Assembly (NCBI GenBank): GCA_016295615.1
Contig: JAEDKW010000020.1
Location: forward strand, 1 to 15,067
Direction of reading: 5' to 3'
DNA from: Oscillospiraceae bacterium
GTDB lineage: Bacteria; Bacillota; Clostridia; Oscillospirales; Oscillospiraceae
DNA length: 15,067 nucleotides
Position numbers and translations under genes: made by a program. The notes under the pieces were generated by a model. It had not been told where the DNA came from. It did no database searches and saw nothing but the letters and a program-made list of their open reading frames with translations. Of the stretch, positions 5,855 to 12,981 are shown piece by piece (position 1 is the stretch's first letter; each line of letters begins with the position of its first letter).

Positions 5855-6364
5855 ATGAAAATCACCACCAGACAACTCACGCTCTGCGCCGTGCTCGCGG
5901 CGCTTGCGCTGGCGCTATCGTATCTGGAGAGCTTTTTCCCGCTTGCGCTGCTCATTCCGCTGCCGGGGGTCAAGCTCGGACTTGCCAACATCGTGACGGT
6001 GTTTGCCCTCTATACGCTCGGCGCGCCGATGGCGCTTTGCATTTTGCTGGTGCGCTGCACGCTCGGCGCGCTCTTTGCCGGCAACGCGAGCGCGCTGCTG
6101 TTTTCGCTGCTCGGCGGTTTTGCCGCGATGCTGGTGATGATCGCGCTGCACAAAAGCCGTTTGTCGATCTTCGGCGTGTCGATCGCCGGCGCGGCGGCGC
6201 ACAACTGCGGGCAGGTGCTTGCGGCGGTGCTCACGCTCGGCAACGCGGCGCCGCTGTCGTATCTGCCGTTCCTTCTGCTCGTTTCGCCTTTCACCGGAGC
6301 GCTCTCCGGCTTCATCGCGGCGCTGTTGTTCCGCGCCATGAAAAATATCCAACTGATGCAATAA
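5855..6364 (+). CDS. Gx transporter family protein (heptaprenyl diphosphate synthase component I-like)
   Basis: The 169-residue protein is almost entirely hydrophobic, with five or six membrane helices. The segment PLPGVKLGLANIVTVFALY (36-54) and the later AGAAAHNCGQ (111-120) are characteristic of the family historically called heptaprenyl diphosphate synthase component I, which resembles ECF-type S components. The substrate is unproven; a prenyl or quinone precursor or a vitamin-like molecule has been suggested for relatives. AGGGAG is positioned eight bases upstream of ATG 5855. The gene follows apbE and the NusG_II gene, an arrangement seen in flavin-linked electron-transfer loci. The gap 5770-5854 is short, GC-rich and without a clear terminator. 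Confidence 0.85.
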   Translation: MKITTRQLTLCAVLAALALALSYLESFFPLALLIPLPGVKLGLANIVTVFALYTLGAPMALCILLVRCTLGALFAGNASALLFSLLGGFAAMLVMIALHKSRLSIFGVSIAGAAAHNCGQVLAAVLTLGNAAPLSYLPFLLLVSPFTGALSGFIAALLFRAMKNIQLMQ

Positions 6365-6380
6365 CAGGGAGGAATCGCCC

Positions 6381-7466
6381 ATGGATAAAAAAGACGAGAT
6401 CATTCTGCAGCAGCTCGACGTCATCCGCACGATGTCGGAGAACAATCTCAAACGCATGACCTCCGACTTTTGGGGCGCTCCGTCGACCGGCGGCAGCGGC
6501 AAGCCCGCCGCACCGAAAAAGGAGGAGAAGCCTGCCGAAAAGGAGACCGGCGGCGAGCGCGCAAAAAAAGAAGCGGAGCCGGAGGCGCTTCCGCCCGAGA
6601 AGATCGAGGATCTCAAGGCGGAGCTTGACACCTACATCGGTCTTGGCGAGATCAAGCGCGAGGTGAACAACCTCATCAACATGGCGACCGTCTTTCGGCG
6701 CCGCGCGGAGGCGGGACTTCCCAACACCGATTTTTCGCTCCACATGGTCTTCACCGGCAACCCCGGTACGGGCAAGACGATGATCGCGCGTCTGATGGCG
6801 CGCATCTACCACTCGCTCGGCATCCTGTCGAAGGGTCAGCTTGTCGAGGTCGACCGCAGCGGGCTTGTCGCCGGGTACGTCGGTCAGACCGCCATCAAGA
6901 CGCAGAAGGTGATCGAGCGTGCGCTCGGCGGTGTGCTGTTCATCGACGAGGCGTATGCGCTCAACGGCAAAGGCGACAACGACTTCGGGCAGGAGGCGAT
7001 CGACACCCTCCTGAAGGCGATGGAGGATCACCGCGACGACCTCATCGTGATCGTTGCCGGCTACGATGAGCTGATGGAGAAATTCGTCCGCTCCAACCCC
7101 GGTCTTGAGTCCCGTTTTAACCGCTACCTGCACTTTGAGGATTACTCTCTCGATGAAATGCTCGCCATTTTCAAGATGCAGTGCAAAAAGGGCAGCTACA
7201 CGCTCGCTGAGGACGCGGAGCAGGACGTCCGGGACTTCATTTACGACGAAAACTCCGGCGGCATCACCTTCGGCAACGCGCGCGGCGTGCGCAATCTCTT
7301 TGAACAGATCCTCACCGAGCAGGCGAACCGTCTCGCCGCGATGGAGGAATTCACCAGGGAAGACCTCATGACCATCACCCGCGCGGACGTGCTCCACGCC
7401 CGCGGCATGGAGGACGAGAGCGCAGCGGACGAGAGCGAAACGGACGAGAGCGCAGCGGAGGAGTAA
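6381..7466 (+). CDS. CbbX/SpoVK-type AAA+ ATPase
   Basis: The 361-residue protein has an N-terminal helical segment (1-28), a charged Ala/Pro/Lys/Glu linker (38-72) and one AAA+ domain (about 80-340). Walker A is GNPGTGKT (126-133), Walker B is VLFIDEAYAL (185-194), and the pore-loop-like segment is GLVAGYVGQT (161-170). The arginine-finger region is NPGLESRFNR (239-248), and sensor 2 lies in GNARGVRN (298-305). These match the CbbX/SpoVK group, which includes Rubisco activase and the sporulation protein SpoVK; other members have unknown clients. The tail is a short acidic repeat (DESAA-DESET-DESAA) encoded by a 15-base tandem repeat. It starts 16 bases after the Gx transporter gene with AGGGAGGA as ribosome binding site, so it is likely in the same operon. 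Confidence 0.88.
   Translation: MDKKDEIILQQLDVIRTMSENNLKRMTSDFWGAPSTGGSGKPAAPKKEEKPAEKETGGERAKKEAEPEALPPEKIEDLKAELDTYIGLGEIKREVNNLINMATVFRRRAEAGLPNTDFSLHMVFTGNPGTGKTMIARLMARIYHSLGILSKGQLVEVDRSGLVAGYVGQTAIKTQKVIERALGGVLFIDEAYALNGKGDNDFGQEAIDTLLKAMEDHRDDLIVIVAGYDELMEKFVRSNPGLESRFNRYLHFEDYSLDEMLAIFKMQCKKGSYTLAEDAEQDVRDFIYDENSGGITFGNARGVRNLFEQILTEQANRLAAMEEFTREDLMTITRADVLHARGMEDESAADESETDESAAEE
7413..7457 (+). repeat. Three tandem 15-base repeats inside the AAA+ gene
   Basis: GACGAGAGCGCAGCG occurs at 7413-7427 and 7443-7457, with a copy differing at two bases (GACGAGAGCGAAACG) between them. The repeats stay in frame and encode an acidic Asp-Glu-Ser tail just before the stop. Copy number may vary between strains. 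Confidence 0.85.
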
Positions 7467-7479
7467 CCTCCCGTTTTGC

Positions 7480-7508
7480 TTGACAAGCTGCCGTTTTTAT
7501 ACTAAAAT
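7480..7508 (+). promoter_or_regulatory. Promoter of the T-box-glyS transcript
   Basis: A perfect TTGACA (7480-7485) and TAAAAT (7503-7508) are 17 bases apart. It lies 13 bases after the stop of the AAA+ gene, with no evident terminator between, so upstream read-through into the T-box is possible. Confidence 0.8.
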
Positions 7509-7552
7509 GCTGATATTGCGTTGACAGGGAAAAGTATTCCGTTTCCCCCGAA

Positions 7553-7747
7553 TCAGAGAAGAGGCGGTCGGTGCGAGCCTCGGACGGGCGGCGGAGGAAG
7601 GCCCCCTTGAGCAGCGGAGCGGAAATGCTTCGCCGGTTTATCGCCGTTACCGATCAAGAGTGCGCATCAGCCAGATGCGAATTCAGGTGGAACCACGGGT
7701 TATTCGCATAACTCGCCCTGAGCCGAATACCGGCTCGGGGCGTTTTT
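7553..7747 (+). promoter_or_regulatory. Glycine T-box leader of glyS
   Basis: The leader has the T-box architecture. Stem I begins AGAGAAGAGGCGGTCGGTGC, and the specifier loop reads GAA-GGC-CCCCTTGAGC, placing a GGC glycine codon at 7600-7602. The T-box sequence AGGTGGAACCACGGGT is at 7685-7700. Its TGGA would pair with the UCCA end of tRNAGly. Uncharged tRNAGly(GCC) should stabilise the antiterminator and switch on the synthetase gene downstream. Specifier and gene product agree, which makes the call firm. Confidence 0.9.
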
Positions 7748-7752
7748 GTTTT
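7714..7752 (+). terminator. T-box attenuator terminator
   Basis: CGCCCTGAGCCG (7714-7725) pairs with CGGCTCGGGGCG (7731-7742) over twelve pairs, one of them G-U, around an AATAC loop. TTTTTGTTTTT follows. It is the default terminator of the glycine T-box. Confidence 0.9.
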
Positions 7753-7819
7753 TGTCGGAAACTCCTTGAGCCAAAACGAAACGGGGAACGACTCCCCCGG
7801 AACCGAAAGGAGAAACATC

Positions 7820-9262
7820 ATGAAAAACACCGAAAAGACGATGGACAAGATCGTCGCGCTGTGCAAAAACCGCGGCTTCGTTTTCGCGGGCAGCGAAATC
7901 TACGGCGGTCTCGCCAACACCTGGGACTACGGTCCGCTCGGCGCGGAGCTGAAGAACAACATCAAGCGCGCCTGGTGGAAGAAGTTCGTGCAGGAAAACC
8001 CCTACAACGTCGGTCTGGACGCCGCCATTTTGATGAATCCCCAGACCTGGGTCGCCTCCGGTCACCTCGGCGGCTTCTCCGACCCGCTGATGGACTGCCG
8101 CGAGTGCCACGAGCGTTTCCGCGCGGACAAGGTCATCGAGGACTGGTGCGCCGGGACCGGTTTTGAGCTGCCGAAGCCCATCGACGCCTTCTCCCAGACC
8201 GAGATGAAGGAGTTCGTCGAGGAGCATGAGATCCCCTGCCCGAGCTGCGGCAAGCACAACTTTACCGACATCCGCCAGTTCAACCTCATGTTCAAGACCT
8301 TCCAGGGCGTGACCGAGGACGCGAAGAACACCGTCTACCTCCGTCCCGAGACCGCACAGGGCATCTTTGTCAACTTCAACAATGTCCAGCGCACCACGCG
8401 CAAAAAGCTGCCGTTCGGCATCGGTCAGATCGGCAAGTCCTTCCGCAACGAGATCACCCCGGGCAACTTCATCTTCCGCGTGCGCGAGTTCGAGCAGATG
8501 GAGCTCGAGTTCTTCTGCAAGCCCGGCACCGATCTTGAGTGGTTCAACTACTGGCGCTCCTTCTGCCATGACTGGCTGCTCTCCATCGGTCTCAAGGACG
8601 AGAACCTGCGCCTGCGCGACCATGCGCCCGAGGAGCTTTGCTTCTATTCCAAGGCGACGACCGACTTTGAGTTCCTCTTCCCCTTCGGCTGGGGCGAGCT
8701 GTGGGGCGTTGCCGACCGTACGGACTACGACCTCACGCAGCACCAGAACACCAGCGGCGAGAAGATGGTCTACCGCGAGGGCGAGGGCAAGGACATGGTC
8801 GAGTATGTGCCCTACGTCATCGAGCCGTCGCTCGGCGTGGAGCGCAGCGTGCTCGCGGTGCTCTGCGACGCTTACGACGAGGAGGTCGTGGGTACCGACA
8901 AGAAGGGCAACGATGACGTGCGTACCGTGCTGCACCTGCATCCGTTCCTTGCCCCGTTCAAGGCCGCCATTCTTCCCCTTTCCAAGAAGGAGGTACTTAC
9001 CGGTCCCGCCATGGAGCTCTACAACGAGCTTTCCGGGGAATTCATGGTCGATTACGACGAGACCGGCTCGATCGGCAAGCGCTACCGCCGCGAGGACGAG
9101 ATCGGCACGCCGTACTGCATCACCTTCGACTTTGAGACCGTCGGCGACGAGAACACGCCCGCCGACCACTGCGTCACCATCCGCGAGCGCGACACCATGC
9201 AGCAGGTGCGCATTCCCGTTTCCGAGGTCAAGGCGTGGCTCACCGAGCGCGTCAAGCTCTGA
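7820..9262 (+). CDS. glyS: Glycyl-tRNA synthetase, single-chain alpha2 type
   Basis: The enzyme charges tRNAGly with glycine. The 480-residue protein is a class IIa synthetase of the dimeric, eukaryote/archaea-like type rather than the alpha2-beta2 GlyQ/GlyS type. Visible signatures are GSEIYGGLANTWDYGPLG near the N-terminus (24-41) and a zinc-ribbon insertion with Cys93/Cys96 and Cys140/Cys143. RPETAQGIFVNF (175-186), motif 2 in GKSFRNEITP through REFEQME (206-228) and motif 3 GVERSVLAVL (339-348) follow. The anticodon-binding domain occupies about 370-478. ATG 7820 has AAAGGAG seven bases upstream; an upstream in-frame ATG at 7766 lacks such a site. Expression is controlled by the glycine T-box directly ahead. 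Confidence 0.97.
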   Translation: MKNTEKTMDKIVALCKNRGFVFAGSEIYGGLANTWDYGPLGAELKNNIKRAWWKKFVQENPYNVGLDAAILMNPQTWVASGHLGGFSDPLMDCRECHERFRADKVIEDWCAGTGFELPKPIDAFSQTEMKEFVEEHEIPCPSCGKHNFTDIRQFNLMFKTFQGVTEDAKNTVYLRPETAQGIFVNFNNVQRTTRKKLPFGIGQIGKSFRNEITPGNFIFRVREFEQMELEFFCKPGTDLEWFNYWRSFCHDWLLSIGLKDENLRLRDHAPEELCFYSKATTDFEFLFPFGWGELWGVADRTDYDLTQHQNTSGEKMVYREGEGKDMVEYVPYVIEPSLGVERSVLAVLCDAYDEEVVGTDKKGNDDVRTVLHLHPFLAPFKAAILPLSKKEVLTGPAMELYNELSGEFMVDYDETGSIGKRYRREDEIGTPYCITFDFETVGDENTPADHCVTIRERDTMQQVRIPVSEVKAWLTERVKL

Positions 9263-9289
9263 GCACGCGAAACGGTCATAATAAACAGC

Positions 9290-9326
9290 AAAACGGATCC
9301 GGAGAGAACTCTCCGGATCCGTTTTT
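9290..9326. terminator. Bidirectional terminator between glyS and the LTA-synthase-like gene
   Basis: AAAACGGATCCGGAGA pairs with TCTCCGGATCCGTTTT around a GAAC loop (9290-9325). A residues on the left and T residues on the right allow use from both strands. Its end lies three bases from the stop codon of the minus-strand gene. Confidence 0.88.
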
Positions 9327-9328
9327 CG

Positions 9329-11200
9329 TTATTTCTCCTCCAGACCGTGCTGCTCACGCCAATACTGCACGCCGAGATAGTTGCGGTAGAATTTCGTGTC
9401 CTCCTCGTTCAGCAGCCGGCTGAGCCTGCCGTTTTGCAGGAAAAACCCGTTTTTCGACAGCAGCGGCGTCACCGCGCGCATCTCGCGTGAGATCTGCATA
9501 AAGGCGGGACCTTCCCACGCGCACTCGTCAAAGACCTTTGCCATCAGGTAGCAGGGCGAAAAATCTCCGCCCCCGCCGGTAAAGTCCCTGCCGAGTGCTT
9601 CCTTCGCCGCGCTGTTCGCCCAGATGACATACGGCGTGGCAAAATAATTGGCAAAGCCCTCCGGATCCTCCATATTCAGGTTCACGCCCAGCTCACGATA
9701 CACCGATTTGTCATCGCCGAGCCACGGCTTATGGTCTCCGAAGAAGAACAGCACGACCGGCTCCCCGCGCTTTTCCAGCTCCTCCGTCAGGCGCACCATC
9801 TCGCCGATCGTTTCGCCCACGCCGTAGAGATAGTTGTTGAGGATATGGCGCGTCTCCTCTGTCCAGTCCACGCTCTTTGCCGTGAAGATCTCCTTGCCGG
9901 AGACCTCCGTGTTGTACGGTCCGTGGTTCTGATAGGTCACGGAAAACGAGAACAGCGGCGCATCGTCCTCCGTGCGGCTGTCAAGCTGCCCGAGAAGGTA
10001 ATCGACCAGAATGCCGTCCGAATGGAACAGCGCCGCCACCGGCTCGACCAGCTCGCCGAATCCGTCCTCGGTAAAGAAGCTCTCGTCAAAGCCGAGATAT
10101 TCGTTGACATGCTCGCGGTCATAGAACCACTCATAGCCCGGATGCTGGTACAGGGTATCGTAGCCCTGTCCGGCAAAATACCAGACGTAGGAATCCGTCG
10201 GCTTTCGGAACGTTTCATAGGCGCTGTATCCCGTGAGCGCGCACCACTCCGTGTCCACCGTGCCGCCGGCAAAAATGTTCGTCAGCAGTCTGCCGGACAC
10301 GGAGCGCTCCTCCAGCTCGTGCAGCGGCGCATAGACCTCCTGCACCTGCTCATACTCCGCAAGCGCCGGAAAATCGGAAAGATCGCTGAACGCCTCGCAC
10401 ATGATGCCGATCACCGTGACCTTTTCGTCCTCCGGAATATCGGCGTCCTCATACGCCGCGTAGAGCTTTTCCGCCTGCTGCTCATTGTACTGCTCCGGCG
10501 GTGCGGAGATCGCGTCCTGAATGCTGTGGATGAACGGATAAACGCAGCCGTGCGCGACGTAGTCCTCCACCTCGGACCACGGGTCGAGCTGCTCGTGCCC
10601 CTCGAACCCGATGTAGACGCTGTCGGAAACGTACCACTGCGTATAGACCGCGATACTCACCACCGCGCACACCGCGGCGCCTGCGACGCGCACCCTCCGC
10701 TTCAGCCGGCAGCGCGGCGTGAGCAGCAGGGCAAACGCCAGCATTCCCATGCAGAGTGCGATCGCGAGGTGCATGCTTGCCGCGGGAGAGATGTGGTACT
10801 TGTCCACAATGCCGCCGGCGGTGCGCAGAAGCCCCAGGTCGGTGGCGATCACCGGATCGTTGCGCAGCTGTATTTTGAAAAAGTTGCCGCACACCAGCAC
10901 CAGCGTTGGCAGCGCGCCGGTAAGCACCCCGGCGTAAACACGCGAAAAAACGAAAAAGCCCAAAAACGTCAGCACAACGGACGGCAGCACATTGAAAACG
11001 ACCAGCGCTCCGTTTTCCCAATAAAACGCAAACAGCGCCTCAGCTCCGACCGCAGGATACGAGCTTGCCGCGATCCACAGTCCCAGAACGCCGATCCCCG
11101 CGCCGAACGCGAAAAGCACAGCGGTAAGATATAAAGCACGCAAAACTCGTTTCACCGGACAGCCGGAACCCGTGCCGCCGCACGAAAAACGCCGCTTCAT
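9329..11200 (-). CDS. LtaS-like membrane phosphoglycerol transferase (sulfatase family)
   Basis: Family members transfer glycerol phosphate from phosphatidylglycerol to build lipoteichoic acid or modify surface polymers. The 623-residue protein has an N-terminal membrane domain (hydrophobic helices about 22-46, 66-90, 92-108, 141-161 and 170-188) and an extracellular sulfatase-fold domain (about 260-570). The catalytic set matches S. aureus LtaS in spacing. Glu269 in IGIMCEAFSD corresponds to E255, the nucleophile Thr314 in AGGTVDTEW to T300, His426 in YQNHGPYN to H416, and Asp488-His489 in FFFGDHKPW to D475-H476. It should therefore be active; the exact acceptor is unknown. GAGGTGAT lies upstream of ATG 11200. 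It is monocistronic, between its own promoter and a shared terminator. Confidence 0.9.
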   Translation of the reverse strand: MKRRFSCGGTGSGCPVKRVLRALYLTAVLFAFGAGIGVLGLWIAASSYPAVGAEALFAFYWENGALVVFNVLPSVVLTFLGFFVFSRVYAGVLTGALPTLVLVCGNFFKIQLRNDPVIATDLGLLRTAGGIVDKYHISPAASMHLAIALCMGMLAFALLLTPRCRLKRRVRVAGAAVCAVVSIAVYTQWYVSDSVYIGFEGHEQLDPWSEVEDYVAHGCVYPFIHSIQDAISAPPEQYNEQQAEKLYAAYEDADIPEDEKVTVIGIMCEAFSDLSDFPALAEYEQVQEVYAPLHELEERSVSGRLLTNIFAGGTVDTEWCALTGYSAYETFRKPTDSYVWYFAGQGYDTLYQHPGYEWFYDREHVNEYLGFDESFFTEDGFGELVEPVAALFHSDGILVDYLLGQLDSRTEDDAPLFSFSVTYQNHGPYNTEVSGKEIFTAKSVDWTEETRHILNNYLYGVGETIGEMVRLTEELEKRGEPVVLFFFGDHKPWLGDDKSVYRELGVNLNMEDPEGFANYFATPYVIWANSAAKEALGRDFTGGGGDFSPCYLMAKVFDECAWEGPAFMQISREMRAVTPLLSKNGFFLQNGRLSRLLNEEDTKFYRNYLGVQYWREQHGLEEK

Positions 11201-11237
11201 GTCGCATCACCTCGAAAAAACAAAACATGCTGAGGGT

Positions 11238-11266
11238 AGTGTACCATTTTTGACGGAAAAGCACAA
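11238..11266 (-). promoter_or_regulatory. Candidate promoter of the LtaS-like gene
   Basis: On the minus strand TTGTGC (11266-11261) and TACACT (11243-11238) are 17 bases apart, and transcription would start about 30 bases before the gene. A second TTGTGCAAAA copy lies just upstream. The -35 box is weak. Confidence 0.5.
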
Positions 11267-11310
11267 GCTTTAGCGTTTTGCACAAACTTTATAAAATTTC
11301 CGCAAAGCTC

Positions 11311-11338
11311 TTGCTTTTTTTGACATGCTTGTTATAAT
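11311..11338 (+). promoter_or_regulatory. Promoter of the NCS2 permease gene
   Basis: A perfect TATAAT (11333-11338) is preceded by an extended -10 TG (11330-11331). TTGCTT (11311-11316) lies 16 bases upstream as a weak -35. Transcription would begin near 11345. Confidence 0.65.
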
Positions 11339-11360
11339 TAACCCATATTTTTTGTTTTTA

Positions 11361-11381
11361 AACCTAAAAATTTTTTAGGTT
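11361..11381 (+). promoter_or_regulatory. Perfect 21-base inverted repeat in the NCS2 permease leader
   Basis: AACCTAAAAA (11361-11370), a central T, and TTTTTAGGTT (11372-11381) form a perfect dyad just downstream of the predicted transcription start. The tight, near-zero loop is more like a protein operator than a terminator. No purine riboswitch consensus is recognisable in the 60-base leader. Confidence 0.5.
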
Positions 11382-11408
11382 AATTTTAAGGAAAAGGAAG
11401 AAGATCAC

Positions 11409-12842
11409 ATGGAAAAACTTTTTAAGCTCCAGCAGAACGGCACTTCTGTGAGAACTGAGCTCGTCGCCGGTCTCACGACGTTCATGACGATGGCTTATAT
11501 CATCGCCCTGAACCCGAACCTCCTGACCAACTTCGCCGTTGGTACGCCGCTCTGGAACGGCGTGTTCCTCGCGACCTGCATTGCCTCCGCGATCGGTACG
11601 ATCTGCATGGCGTTCCTTGCCAACAAGCCCTTCGTCATGGCTCCCGGCATGGGTCTCAACAGCTTTTTCGCTGTCGTCGCCGGCAACGTCGTTGCCATTA
11701 CCGGCATGGAGTACACCAATGCGTTCCAGGCATGTCTGTGCATCATCCTGATCGAAGGTATCGTGTTCCTGGCGCTCTCCGTTCTCAACATCCGTGAGAA
11801 GATCGTTGACGCCATCCCCGTCGGCGTCCGCTTCGGCATCGGTCCTGCCATCGGTCTGATGCTCATGAACATCGGTCTCGGCTCCAACGTCGGCATTTAT
11901 GCCGAGGGCAACGGCTTTGCCGCTCCGTTCTATGTCATGCGCGACTTCTTCGGCGCGCTTACGCCCAGTGTTATCAAGGGCGCCATGGGCGATGCCGGCT
12001 ACTCCACCATGATCCTGACCGTCGCGACCATGTTCATCGGTCTGTTCGTCATCATCCTTCTCGCCAAGAAGGGCATCAAGGCAGCGGTTCTTCTCGGCAT
12101 GCTCGTCGCCTCCGTCATTTACTGGGCAGGCGAAGCCATTTTCTTCCATGTCAATCCGTTTGCATCCCTGGCAACGGCTTCCTTCCTGCCGCCGTTCGCC
12201 GACATGGTCTCCACCACGCTCTTCAAGTTTGACTTTGCCGGCTTCCTGCAGCTTGGCTGGTTCACCGCCATCACCCTGATCATCACCTTCTGCATGATCG
12301 ACATGTTCGATACCATCGGCACGCTCGTCGGCACCGCCTCCCGCGCCGGCATGACCGACAAGGACGGCAACATGCCCAAGATGAAGGAAGCCCTGCTCTC
12401 CGACGCGGTCGGTACGGTTGCCGGCGCCATGACCGGTACCTCCACTGTCACGACCTTCGTTGAGTCCGCTTCCGGCGTCGAGGCCGGCGGACGCACCGGT
12501 CTGACCGCCCTCACCGCAGCCTTCATGTTCCTCGCCTGCATGTTCATCGCGCCGATCGCCGCGATCATCCCCGCAGCCGCTACTTCCGCTGCGCTGATCT
12601 ACGTCGGTATCCTGATGCTTCAGGGTCTTAAGAACATCGACTTCGAAGACATCGACCAGATCGTCCCCGTGTTCATCATGCTTCTCGCCATGCCCATCTC
12701 CGGCTCCATCGGTCACGGCATCGGTCTTGCCATGATCTGCTACACCGTGATCAAGGTCTTCTCCGGCAAGGCGAAGGAGGTCTCCGCTCTGACCTACATC
12801 ATCTCCGTGCTGTTCCTCGTCAAGTTCTTTGCCGTTGTCTGA
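11409..12842 (+). CDS. NCS2 family purine permease (AzgA/PbuG group)
   Basis: The 477-residue membrane protein is a proton-coupled nucleobase transporter of the AzgA/PbuG branch, whose members take up hypoxanthine, guanine or adenine. Signatures are TELVAGLTTFMTMAYIIALN near the N-terminus (16-35), MAPGMGLNSFFA (77-88), PVGVRFGIGPAIG (137-149), CMIDMFDTIGTLVG (295-308) and STVTTFVESASGVEAGGRTG (345-364). The last is the substrate-binding loop of this branch. The full fourteen-helix length is present. The exact purine cannot be read from the sequence. AAGGAAGAAG precedes ATG 11409. The gene is a single transcription unit with its own promoter and terminator. Its dense, uniform use of C-ending codons suggests good expression. 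Confidence 0.93.
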   Translation: MEKLFKLQQNGTSVRTELVAGLTTFMTMAYIIALNPNLLTNFAVGTPLWNGVFLATCIASAIGTICMAFLANKPFVMAPGMGLNSFFAVVAGNVVAITGMEYTNAFQACLCIILIEGIVFLALSVLNIREKIVDAIPVGVRFGIGPAIGLMLMNIGLGSNVGIYAEGNGFAAPFYVMRDFFGALTPSVIKGAMGDAGYSTMILTVATMFIGLFVIILLAKKGIKAAVLLGMLVASVIYWAGEAIFFHVNPFASLATASFLPPFADMVSTTLFKFDFAGFLQLGWFTAITLIITFCMIDMFDTIGTLVGTASRAGMTDKDGNMPKMKEALLSDAVGTVAGAMTGTSTVTTFVESASGVEAGGRTGLTALTAAFMFLACMFIAPIAAIIPAAATSAALIYVGILMLQGLKNIDFEDIDQIVPVFIMLLAMPISGSIGHGIGLAMICYTVIKVFSGKAKEVSALTYIISVLFLVKFFAVV

Positions 12843-12889
12843 GCGCGGCGCACGGAGCAAACCTCCCGTTTTCTTCACCCCATACAGAT

Positions 12890-12936
12890 AAAAGGATCCG
12901 TGAAGGAGCAGTCGCTCCTTCACGGATCCTTTTCCT
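12890..12936. terminator. Terminator of the NCS2 permease gene, probably bidirectional
   Basis: A perfect 20-base stem (12890-12909 with 12914-12933) surrounds an AGTC loop; the core reads GGATCCGTGAAGGAGC. A residues on the left and TTTT on the right allow termination from either strand. Confidence 0.88.
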
Positions 12937-12945
12937 TTGCCGTGC

Positions 12946-12977
12946 AAAAAAGCTCCCGGTTTTCGGGAGCTTTTTCC
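12946..12977. terminator. Terminator of the mreB-like gene, probably bidirectional
   Basis: AAAAAGCTCCCG (12947-12958) pairs with CGGGAGCTTTTT (12964-12975) around GTTTT. On the minus strand the hairpin is followed by T residues and ends the MreB transcript just after its stop codon. It stands beside the permease terminator, giving a double barrier between converging genes. Confidence 0.88.
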
Positions 12978-12981
12978 TTTG

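Noticed and set aside
7553..7700. tRNA-like structure before glyS
   Set aside because: The specifier, T-box sequence and attenuator order identify a T-box leader, and no cloverleaf is needed.
7700..9169. Long minus-strand open frame opposite glyS
   Set aside because: It overlaps the T-box and a complete glycyl-tRNA synthetase, and its Val/Leu/Glu/His-rich translation has no motif.
9731..11134. Long plus-strand open frame opposite the LtaS-like gene
   Set aside because: It is antisense to a protein with an intact catalytic set and has a shadow-like Arg/His/Leu composition.
11320..11338. TTGACA (11320-11325) as -35 for TATAAT (11333-11338)
   Set aside because: The spacer is only seven bases. 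The extended -10 with a weak upstream -35 is more plausible.
11339..11408. Purine riboswitch before the NCS2 permease
   Set aside because: The leader is too short and AT-rich for the aptamer, and none of its conserved loop sequences is present.
11364..12947. Long minus-strand open frame opposite the NCS2 permease
   Set aside because: The translation is almost entirely Gly, Asp, Glu, His and Arg, an artefact of reading a hydrophobic membrane gene backwards.
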